Assembly: GCA_900074885.1 (NCBI GenBank)
Contig: FJUW01000021.1
Coordinates: 615,390-626,472 of the forward strand
DNA: 11,083 bases
Direction: 5' to 3'
Source: Rhynchosporium graminicola
Taxonomy: Eukaryota; Ascomycota; Leotiomycetes; Helotiales; Ploettnerulaceae
The notes under the pieces were generated by a model. It was not told the DNA's origin. It worked only from the letters and a program-made list of their open reading frames with translations, and did no database searches. Shown here piece by piece: positions 1 through 7,911 of this stretch (position 1 is the stretch's first letter; each line of letters starts with the position of its first letter). Both the position numbers and the translations under genes were made by a program.

Positions 1-608
1 CTTATAAAATTCTGGAACCTATAATATAGATATTATTATTACACTCTCTTAAGAAATTATAGTATCTATAATACAGATCCTATTATTGCACTCCCTTATA
101 AAATTCTGGAACTTATAATATAGATATTATTATTATACTTTCTTAAGAAATTCTAGATCTATAATATAGATCCTGTTATTATATCCCCTTATAAAATTCT
201 GGAACCTATAATATAGATATTATTATTACACTTTCTTAAGAAATTATAGTATCTATAATATAGATCCTAGTATTATACCTCTTACGAAATTCTAGAACTT
301 ATAATATAGATATTATTATTATACTTTCTTAAGAAATTCTAGATCTATAATACAGATCCTATTATTATACCCCCTTACTGAATTCTGGAACCTATGATAT
401 AGATATTATTATTACACTTTCTTAAGCAATTCAAGATCTATGATATAGATCCTATTATTATACCCCCTTATAAAATTCTGGAACCTATAATATAGATATT
501 ATTATTATACTTTCTTATAAAATCTAATAACTTATACTAGAAATCTGATTATTTTACCCTCTTAGAAAGTTCTAGGACTAATAATAAAACTTCTATTATT
601 AGTACTTA
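1..608. repeat. 47-bp minisatellite, block 1 (13 units)
   Basis: Units begin at about 1, 48, 95, 141, 188, 235, 281, 328, 374, 421, 467, 514 and 561, so the period is 46-47 bp. Two unit types alternate: type A starts near CTTATAAAATTCTGGAAC and type B near CTTAAGAAATTCTAGATC, giving a higher-order dimer of 93-94 bp. The last two units are the most diverged. The block begins at or before the window edge. Most type A units keep an unmutated TG in CTGGAAC, which is unusual in a region otherwise stripped of TG. Confidence 0.93.
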
Positions 609-1190
609 ACTATTATCTGAAACCTACTCTTTCTTCTAATAGTGATTACTATAGCTTCACTCTTTATACTAATATATTTCGCTTAAAGTAATCTTTCTAT
701 AAGAACTCCTAGTATCTTTACTTATCTATTTTTTATAGCAAATACCCTTATACTATACTTATTATTACTACTTATCCCTATTTTTTATTTAATTATTATA
801 ACTCGACTCTTATCCTCGAAACCCTTCTCTCGCTAGTAACTACTCTACTACTATCCCTGCTATTATAACCCTTTCTCTATTCAGTAAATACTATACTAGT
901 ATATTAATTACTATATAAAGCCTTACCCTCTAATTATAATACCTATAGCTACTCTTCTATATTAATACCCTCTTTATTATAGAAATTCCTACCCTATAAG
1001 TCCTGCTAATATTAACTACTCTCTATTACCCGTAAGGTTAATTCTCAGCTATATACCCCTAAACCTCTTAATAATCTACTTTTAACTCTATATAATCAAA
1101 ATCCTAATCTTTCTTTTATCTTAAAATATTCGAGTATTAAAAATCTCGAAAATTATCCCTATGATACTTCTTTCTCGCCCCCCTTCTATA
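609..1190. other. AT-rich spacer without a clear gene
   Basis: This stretch has no tandem repeat and no intact reading frame. The plus strand is pyrimidine-rich, with far more C than G. On the minus strand, roughly 1190 down to 788, one frame can be read through TAA/TAG stops as a mixed hydrophobic and charged protein with a possible helix-turn-helix-like stretch, but the implied glutamine content is high and I do not call a gene. The corresponding interval is missing from the right-hand block, where an N lies instead. Confidence 0.5.
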
Positions 1191-2400
1191 GTTAAGCTAT
1201 TAATATTCCTCTATACTAAGAACCCTATCTATATTTATACTACCGATAGCTACTACTACTACTCTAATCTATAGATAACCTCTAATTACCTATATCCCTA
1301 TATTAGCCTACTATAAGCTTCCTAAGTTATCTGAGGATACCTACCTTTAGCTTTAGGCCTATATCCCTTACCTATCTAAATAGGTCTATATTATCTATTA
1401 TCCTTATAAGATTAAAAACTATAGAAGAAGTCTTATCTCTATAGGTAAGATTCTTTATACGTGATAAAAATATACTTTATAATTCCTCTATAAGTAACTT
1501 TTACTCTAGACTTATTATCTGAAATAAGGCAGCTAGCTATTACTTTACTTTATAAGCTAAGAATTATATAAAAAGGATAGTGCAGATTCCTTACCTCTAT
1601 CGTAAGCTATATAGGATTATTTTCGCTTTAAGAACTATAGTAAACCTCTCCTTCGCTCTAATTATCTATCTACCTTTCGCTATAATACCCGCGCTTAGTA
1701 AGTTACTAGTCTAGAGATATATATATACTTCTCCGCTAAGCGAAGAGATATTAATATTCGAAATACCCTAGGAGGTTTCACTCTTCTCCTAAACTCCCCC
1801 TTTCACGCTTTCTCTATTACCTCTTTTATATATCTCTTGCTTCGAGCCCAGACTAATCTCTCCTTATTAATTATAATAAAGTATAAAGCTATTAGGTTCC
1901 TAAACGTAATTAAAGTCTTTAAAAATCCGCCCTTATCTAGTTCCTAGTTATATCTTTTACTTATCTTACTATTCTTATAAGTAAAGTAAATACGAAATAG
2001 GATCTCTAAGCGCTTAAGTCCTATAGCTAATCTAGTCTTTATTATTCGTAATATCTCTATATACTCTCCGTAGGACCTTAAGATTAAGTCTAATATATCT
2101 ATATCTATCTGAAAATATATATTATATTATATCTTCTAGGTATACTTATATACCTCGAGGTATACTAATCGACTATTTATATAGAGCGTAAGGAGGATCG
2201 GCCTTTAAAGTACGATAAATCGTAATAAGGAGGTATCGAGAGTAGAACTAATACTAGCGGAACGTACTCGGACTATATTAATCTAGAAAGCTATCGCGTA
2301 CTTCTAGATCTTATAGCGGATCTCCGATAGTAGAAGCGGAAATAAGATAAATACCTTATCGAGAGCGTCGTCCGGATATATATATATAAGCTATAGGATT
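1191..2400. repeat. 1.2-kb subtelomeric element, left copy
   Basis: It matches 2866-4075 at a constant offset of 1,675 bp at both ends, so there is no net indel over 1,210 bp. In the parts I aligned by eye almost all differences are C/T or G/A transitions, with only rare transversions, as expected for independent RIP of two copies. This copy more often has the T or A state. Similarity stops after GGATT at 2400, about 15 bp before an interstitial telomere tract. It carries a degraded minus-strand 2EXR gene. Confidence 0.93.
1695..2400 (-). pseudogene. RIP-degraded 2EXR-domain gene, left copy, 5' truncated
   Basis: This is the left copy of the minus-strand 2EXR gene at 3370-4086, in the same frame, with its stop-equivalent TAA at 1695-1697. 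The 2EXR core remains visible near 2301-2351 as FPLLLSEIR followed by a lysine-isoleucine pair. The tryptophan codon of the motif has become TAG (plus-strand CTA at 2304-2306), a typical RIP change of TGG. The copy starts at about the fourth codon of the right copy: homology ends at 2400 and the start codon is absent, replaced by sequence leading into TTAGGG repeats. Several further in-frame TAA/TAG codons are present. It cannot encode the protein. 2EXR proteins are a large fungal family of unknown biochemical role. Confidence 0.68.
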
Positions 2401-2415
2401 CTTAGGTAGAAAAAC

Positions 2416-2428
2416 GGGTTAGGGTTAG
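2416..2428 (+). repeat. Interstitial telomere tract
   Basis: The tract reads GGGTTAGGGTTAG, about two telomere repeats, in the same orientation as the terminal telomere. It sits 15 bp after the end of the left 1.2-kb element. A 13-bp match to the telomere repeat could occur by chance in long sequences, but its orientation and its position exactly beyond a truncated element make a fossil chromosome end the better reading. Confidence 0.75.
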
Positions 2429-2553
2429 AAAAATATTAAGGTTATAAGGAAAAAAAAAAAAAAATAATCCCTATATTACTCTTTAGTACTTATTTTTCTA
2501 TATTATAAAAAAAAAAATCAGAATTTATTAATAAGAGGTACTATTATACTAGT
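2429..2553. other. AT-rich junction with two A-tracts
   Basis: Between the interstitial telomere tract and the second minisatellite block there is no coding signal. It contains a run of 15 A (2450-2464) and a run of 11 A (2507-2517). The tracts could be remnants of a poly(A) insertion or simple low-complexity sequence; I see no target-site duplication that would decide this. Confidence 0.5.
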
Positions 2554-2861
2554 TTTAATATACTCAATAATCTATGATATGATTCCTGTTATTGTACTCT
2601 CTCGAAAAATCCTAGAATCCATGATATGAATCCTGTTATTATACCGTCTCACGAAATTCTGGAACTAATAATATAGATATTATTATTACACTTTTTTAAG
2701 AAATTCTAGATCTATGATACAGATCCTATTATTATACCCCCTTATAAAATTCTGGAACCTATAATATAGATATTATCATTACACTCTCTTAAGAAATTAT
2801 AGTATCTATAATACAGATCCTGTTATTATACTCCCTTATAAAATTCTGGAACTTATAATAT
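2554..2861. repeat. 47-bp minisatellite, block 2
   Basis: Units start at about 2554, 2601, 2648, 2695, 2741, 2788 and 2835; the last is cut after 27 bp by the N at 2862. From 2741 on, the block is nearly identical to 1-121 (four differences in 121 positions by eye), so it is the same array in the same phase. The first two units are the most diverged. Confidence 0.9.
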
Positions 2862-2862
2862 N
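2862..2862. other. Ambiguous base at a repeat junction
   Basis: The only N in the window. To its left the sequence follows the minisatellite (equivalent to position 121), to its right, after ACG, it follows the 1.2-kb element (equivalent to position 1191). The 1,069 bp between those points in the left block are therefore absent here. This is either an unmarked assembly gap or a real deletion with one uncertain base. Confidence 0.9.
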
Positions 2863-2865
2863 ACG

Positions 2866-4075
2866 GTTAAGCTATTAATATTCCTCTATACTAAGAACCC
2901 TATCTATATTTATACTACTGATAGCTACTACTACTACTCTAATCTATAGATAACCTCTAATCAACTATATCCCTATATCAGCTTACTATAAGCTTCCTAA
3001 GTTATCTGAGGATACTTACTCTTAGCTTTAGGCCTATATCCCTTACCTATCTAAATAGGTCTATATTATCTATTATCCTTATAAGATTAAAAACTATAGA
3101 AGAAGTCTTATCTCTATAGGTAAGATTCTTTATACGTGATAAAAATATACTTTATAATTCCTCTATAAGCAACCTTTACTCTAGACCTATTATCTGAAAT
3201 AAGGTAGCTAGCTATTACTTTACTTCATAAGCTAAGAATCGTATAAAGAGGATAGTGCAGACTCCCTACCTCTATCGTAGGCTAAGTAGGATTATTTTCG
3301 CCTTAAGAACTATAGTAAACCTCTCCTTCGCTCTAATTATCTATCTACCTTTCGCTATAATACCCGCGCCTAGCAGGTTGCTAGTCTAGAGATATACGTA
3401 TACTCTTCTGCTAGGCGAAGAGATATTAATGTTCGAAATACCCTAGGAGGTTTTACTCTTCTCTTAAACTCCCCTTTCTACGCTTTCTCTACTGCCTCCT
3501 TCGTATGTCTCTTGCTTCGAGCCCAGACTAATCTCTCCTTATTAATTATAATAAAGTATAAAGCTACTAGGTTCCTAAACGTAGTTAAGGTCTTCAAAAA
3601 TCCGCCCTTATCTAGTTCCTAGTTATATCTTTTACTTATCCTACTATCCTTATAAGTAAAGTAAATACGAAATAGGATCTCTAAGCGCCTAAGTCCTATA
3701 GCTAATCTAGTCTTTATTGTTCGCAATATCTCTATATACTCCCCGCAGGACCTTAAGATCAAGCTTAATATATCTATATCTATCTGAAAATATATACTAT
3801 ACTATATCTCCTGGGTATGCTTATATACCTCGAGGTATACTAATCGATTATCTATATAGAGCGTAAGGAGGATCGGCCTTTGAAGCACGACAAATCGTAG
3901 TAAGAAGGTATCGAGAGTAGAACTAATACTAGCGGAACGCACTCGGACTATGTTAATCTGGAAAGCTATCGCGTACTTCCAGATCTCACGGCGGATCTCC
4001 GATAGCAGAAGCGGAAATAAGATAAATACCTTATCGAGGGCGTTATCCGGATATGTATATACGAGCTATAGGATT
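2866..4075. repeat. 1.2-kb subtelomeric element, right copy
   Basis: Second copy of 1191-2400 at a constant offset of 1,675 bp. It keeps more C and G at RIP-type sites than the left copy and is therefore the better template for reading the gene inside. The similarity to the left copy stops at 4075, while the gene it carries continues to about 4086, which shows that the right copy is the complete one and the left copy the truncated one. Confidence 0.93.
2978..3369 (-). pseudogene. Possible degraded coding remnant downstream of the 2EXR gene
   Basis: Downstream of the 2EXR frame, another minus-strand frame reads as alternating hydrophobic and charged residues (for example SIVFNLIRIIDNIDLF) through several TAA/TAG codons to a TGA at 2978-2980. 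The left copy has TAA at the same codon. It could be a second exon of the 2EXR gene, a separate small gene, or chance, since TG loss makes every frame look open once TAA and TAG are ignored. No family is recognised. Confidence 0.25.
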
Positions 4076-4086
4076 ATTGCAGATAT
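3370..4086 (-). pseudogene. RIP-degraded 2EXR-domain protein gene, right copy
   Basis: The minus-strand frame from 4086 to a TAG at 3370-3372 gives about 238 codons with no frameshift and only three internal TAA/TAG codons. Near residues 20-37 it reads FILFPLLLSEIRREIWKY, which matches the N-terminal signature of the fungal 2EXR family (F-x-x-FP-x-LP-x-E-[IL]-R-x-x-IW), with the proline after leucine changed to leucine as CCA to CTA would do. Further on, PILLTLYIDNRLVYLEVYK followed by IYFQIDIDILSL fits the family's conserved LL-x-VC-x-x-SR-x-x-AL-x-x-Y and YF-x-x-x-x-DTL blocks. The proposed start is ATA at 4084-4086, an ATG changed by RIP. The length suits the family. 2EXR proteins are numerous in fungi and their function is unknown. 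The 3' limit is uncertain because the terminal TAG could itself be a mutated CAG. Confidence 0.75.
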
Positions 4087-4545
4087 CGAGCCCGGATTAG
4101 CAGGTAAGGTCGAATTGAAAGCTTCTATTATACGCGTACTAAACTCCCTTGAAGCTATAATACTATACGAATGAGTATCGAATGCTATTCTAGAGTGAAG
4201 CTACGTACCTCTTTCCCGCGACCTCATTCGCCTAGCCCTTTCCTCTTCTTACTATTATAGTATAAATTATATCAGGGGCAGGAATCTCCTGTGCTAATTC
4301 GCTCTGTAGTCCGACTAAGTAGGGTATAGTCTACGTAATTATATAGCTCGTTATATCCTTATGCCGGCGTTATATCAGTATCTTAGTTGATATTTACTAT
4401 CTCCAGAAGATCCGCCGTCTAATATACGACTCAGGATATTTTAGTATATAGATATGTCAAAACACGCTAGCGCGCTATTACTATAGTAACGTCACGCTAT
4501 ATTCCATATTACTACTAGGAATACTTAGCCCTCGACCGAATTCCT
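4087..4545. other. Divergent intergenic region
   Basis: This lies between the mutated start of the minus-strand 2EXR gene and the start of the plus-strand pseudogene, so it should have held both promoters. It keeps more CA and TG than the sequence to its left (for example around 4270-4290, 4410-4420 and 4456-4465), suggesting lighter RIP. I see no convincing TATA box or operator that can be told from general AT richness. Confidence 0.45.
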
Positions 4546-5790
4546 ATGATAAATACTCTTCCTTATCTATCGTTTACGCTTCGGCACCTATTCTATCGCT
4601 TAAAAGCGCTACTTAAGATGGGTTTCAAGCTCTCTTTAGAAGAACTTCGTCGTGAAGTTAAGACCCTCTCTAGTCGTGATTTTCTAAGGCTAATTCGAAC
4701 CAGTTCGCGGCTGCTACTATCTATCTCTACCTCTCTTCCGATGCTTTTACGCTCTATTATATTGCGTTTTTAGGTACGTAAAGCACCTTTATCTATATCT
4801 TATGAAATATCCTAACTAGTATAGCGACTGATCCGCTACTTATTTACGATACCTTCTAACTTACTCCCGCTCTTACTTATAAGTGATTAGTCTTTATTTC
4901 TCTACTTCCTCTAATCACTAGTAGTACCCTTTCCTCTTAGTAGTTCCGTACCGCCTCTCGTACCTCTAATTACCGTATCGCAGACGATGTTACTTCCGGC
5001 CTCTCTCTCCTAACTTTCGCCTATAATCTCTATACTCTTATCGAAGGAGCTGTCCGCCCCCCTAGGAATACTCTTACTGAAACCTAAGAGTTCTGTTAAG
5101 AACTTATTACTATAGAGTATCTTATAGATAGGGTCTAATACTTACCTAGGGGAAGTCATCGAGAATATCGATATAGGCGAACCTGCTTAGAATAGACCTT
5201 ATAGTAGACTAGCTAGTAATCAAGTCTAGTGAATACTTTCTCTTAATGCATTTGTCTCCGTGCTACTGTGATGTTAATCTTTTATTATATCTAATATCCG
5301 TATTACCTTCGCTTATATAAAGCGTAAGTTTACGTTTATCTCGACTATTCCTCTATCTACTATACTTACTACTTCCTAGATCCCGCCTTAGTTATACTAT
5401 TTTAGTTTTAGTAGCGTATTATAGTCCGTATACCCTATATCTCCTGTAAGCGCGTTTTGCGGCCGTGCATACCTTATTTACTATCGTAGGATAGCTCGCG
5501 CGCGACGGGGCGCCTATTATTTTAGTATGCTGATATACTTAAACCTTCCATCTAATATTCCTTTCGTAAATCCTATTCCGAAACACAAAATAACTACTAT
5601 AGTCGACCTCCTATTATATCACGCTCGGGCAGCGAAAGGCTATTAATATCCTACCTTATATCTAAATCTAATTTCAAAACGTAAATAACTTTCTATAGCG
5701 TCGCGCAGGGCCTTTATATATAAGAGACTAATAGCTTCAGACGAAGAATCGAAGCGCTGTAACCGCGAGGCTCAGTAGAAATCCCGAGCT
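4546..5790 (+). pseudogene. Probable 5' part of the plus-strand RIP pseudogene
   Basis: From an ATG at 4546, a frame runs 75 codons without any stop, including the charged helix-like stretch LSLEELRREVKTLSSRDFL. Read through TAA/TAG it continues, leucine- and serine-rich, to a TGA near 5229. From about 5460 to 5790 a different plus frame looks most protein-like (for example SRSGSERLLISYLISKSNF). The region therefore needs introns or frameshifts to join it to 5791-7237, and I cannot fix them. One candidate intron has a GTACGT donor at 4774, CTAAC at 4812 and an AG acceptor ending at 4824. Because TG is rare, openness alone is weak evidence; the low number of TAA/TAG codons favours this strand over the opposite one. 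No family recognised. Confidence 0.4.
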
Positions 5791-7237
5791 CTTAAGTAGC
5801 GATAGTAAGCTTTCCTACGACTCTCGCGATATTACTAACTTTACTAGGGAACTCCTCCCGTCCGCCTTTACTACCTTATTTAATTTATATCTATCCGCGC
5901 GAAAGAATATCTATAACGCTACCTTTATAAACGCCGGAATTACATCTGACGGAATCCTATATACTAAAATGTCTTAGAATATAGGCACCTCGAAGATGTT
6001 TACTAAGGCCTTATGCCTTAAGGGCTAGGAACCTATATATAGTGTACTCTGGGACTAGATTATAGATTTAATAGAGAGTGAGGAGGATATTACCGTGCTC
6101 TTCGAAAATGAGGATAGAAGCTAGAGTAAGGACCTCCGGCTATTCCGCGATATTAACTGCTATATACTGAAGCTCATATCCCAACCAGTCGAGACCAGCG
6201 CTCCTATATCTACCCTTATCGATATACCGTTACGGAACGCTAAGTTTAGCCTTACCCTTCCCTCTCGCCTCGGACGCTATATTACTAGCTAGGATATAAT
6301 CCCCTATACCGCTTATATTAGATTTACTAACTAGATCGTAGCTTTCTATATCGATACTATATTTGCTAGGCTCGTCGCACTTTCCGGTGAGTATAAGAAG
6401 CTATAGCTCCTTACGCCTCCTACTGAAATAAATATCGCTACTTTACTCCGCTATCTATCTGCCCCTCTCGCCCTTATCGCCGCCGAATTAGAAAACCTAG
6501 TTATTCTTTGCTAAACTTCGGAATATGCCTTATTCCTCCCCCTCGGCGTTATTTATACTATATTTACTATTTATACCGGCCTCCTCTTCGGCAGGGCGTT
6601 CACTACCCGGGAGGGTATTTAGGGCGCTACTATAGGTCTTATAATTATATATATAAGTTATTTAGATAGCGATATGGACGAAGAGGCTTAGCGCGAACTC
6701 GACGGCGTCTTAAAGCGTTAGTACTTCAACTTTAAGGCGCTTTATAAGTATAGAGATTCTCGTCTGCGTAGTAAAGCTTACCAGATCTTGCGTACTACTA
6801 AGTTACGTAAGCTTTATCTTGATCCTAAGCTTAGGGCCTTAGGGGAGAAGTTAGAGAAGTTAATTAGCAGATACTTTCCTGTAGCTACTCTTAACGCTCT
6901 ATAGCTCAGTGATAGTAATATACCTAGAGAAGAGGCTAGTAGGGATCTAGATAGAGCGTTAGAAGAGGTGCCGAACGAGGAGATAGTAAAGGAGCTAGAA
7001 GCTATAGTATCCTTATAGGAGTACGAGTCAGCTGACGAGGAGATTATAAGGTTAGTTTTAGAACTTGCAGGGGACGCCTTAGACGTAGAGATAGCGGACG
7101 GCAGTATAGAGGACGAAATATATATACCTGCCCGGATAATAGATAATAGGAAGTACCGGGAAAACGCTATAATAAACGAGGAAAAGAGGAAAGGATTTCT
7201 AGAAGACGTAGTATTCGCTAAGGTAGCAGAAGTCTAA
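5791..7237 (+). pseudogene. RIP-inactivated gene of unknown family, 3' part
   Basis: One frame reads from about 5791 to TAA at 7235-7237 with no frameshift and no TGA. Of 13 internal stops, 12 are TAG and one is TAA, which in an AT-rich sequence points to mutated CAG codons of a real gene. The text is protein-like throughout: ITNFTRELLPSAFTTLF near 5830, an acidic patch (IESEEDITVLFENED) near 6070-6115, TLPSRLGRYI near 6257, a basic helical segment at about 6725-6860 and an acidic tail at about 6920-7150. A hydrophobic stretch near 6535-6590 may be inflated by T-to-I and A-to-V changes. I see no Walker A, helicase, zinc-finger or transposase motif and do not recognise the family. If the terminal TAA was CAA, the frame continues to TGA at 7364-7366. 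The gene converges on the minus-strand gene at 7912. Confidence 0.68.
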
Positions 7238-7455
7238 CTTACTATCCCGTAGTCTTATATACCTCCAGAAGTATAGCTTACTAGAGCTAATAATTTCATA
7301 TATTATATTATACTTACTTATCGCTTAGTATACCCTACGTCTTCACTTTATATATAGCCGAGATGAGAGAGATCGTTACTTAGGCCATAGACTAGACTAG
7401 GCAGTATAGATTCATATATATCTATTTAACGACGAGATACTTATTATAATCATAT
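7238..7455. other. Intergenic tail before the 58-bp array
   Basis: AT-rich sequence between the end of the plus-strand pseudogene and the minisatellite. Its first 130 bp may still be coding if the TAA at 7235 was once CAA. Otherwise I see nothing recognisable in it. Confidence 0.45.
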
Positions 7456-7797
7456 ATTCCACTAATATTTCAACGAGCCTTATAGTAGTACTATTGTCAC
7501 GAGGAAAATCCATCTTCTACTAATATGTTAATAAGTCCTATAATAGTACTCTCGCTATAAGGAAAATCCCCCTTCTACTAATATATTAACAAGTCCTATA
7601 ATAGCACTCTTATTATGAAGAGAATCTACCTTCTACTTATATATTAATAATTCCCAAGATAGTACTCTCGTTATAAGGAAAATCCACCTCCTATTAATAT
7701 TATAATAAGCCCTACGATAGCACTATCGCTAGAGGAAATCCATTCCCCCCTAATGTATCCACGAGCCTTATAATAGCCCTATCGTAAGAGGAAATAC
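7456..7797. repeat. 58-bp minisatellite (6 units)
   Basis: Six degenerate units begin at about 7456, 7514, 7572, 7630, 7687 and 7743 (spacing 58, 58, 58, 57, 56). The shared pattern is CTTCTACTAATAT, then AAGTCCTATAATAG, ACTCTCG and AAGGAAAATCC. The sequence is unrelated to the 47-bp repeat. The period is not a multiple of three, so frames drift and it is unlikely to be coding. It lies between the 3' ends of two converging pseudogenes. Confidence 0.88.
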
Positions 7798-7911
7798 TAG
7801 TATGACTTATCCGATATTAGAACTATATTTCCCCTCTAACTTCCTTAGCGCTTAACTCCTAGTATACGCCTCGCCGCTCTCTTTTAGTATCCTAGTATGC
7901 CGAAACTCTCT
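7798..7911. other. Possible 3' extension of the minus-strand pseudogene
   Basis: Beyond TGA at 7912-7914 the same minus-strand frame still looks protein-like for about 35 codons (including RILKESGEA and ALRKLEGKYSS). If that TGA came from CGA, the gene would end nearer 7810. Otherwise this is simply the spacer up to the 58-bp array. Confidence 0.35.

Noticed and set aside
1..2861. CRISPR array
   Set aside because: The units are contiguous 46-47-bp tandem repeats without unique spacers, in a eukaryotic chromosome end.
3950..4174. Plus-strand open frame of 74 codons
   Set aside because: It overlaps the minus-strand 2EXR core, which has clear family motifs, and the equivalent sequence in the left copy supports the minus-strand reading.
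5324..5379. Second candidate intron (GTAAGT to CCTAG)
   Set aside because: The donor is good, but the branch site is unclear and neither flank has a securely established frame.
4500..5600. Minus-strand reading of the 5' part of the plus-strand pseudogene
   Set aside because: It can be read through TAA/TAG, but would require about twice to three times as many glutamines as the plus-strand frame in the same interval.
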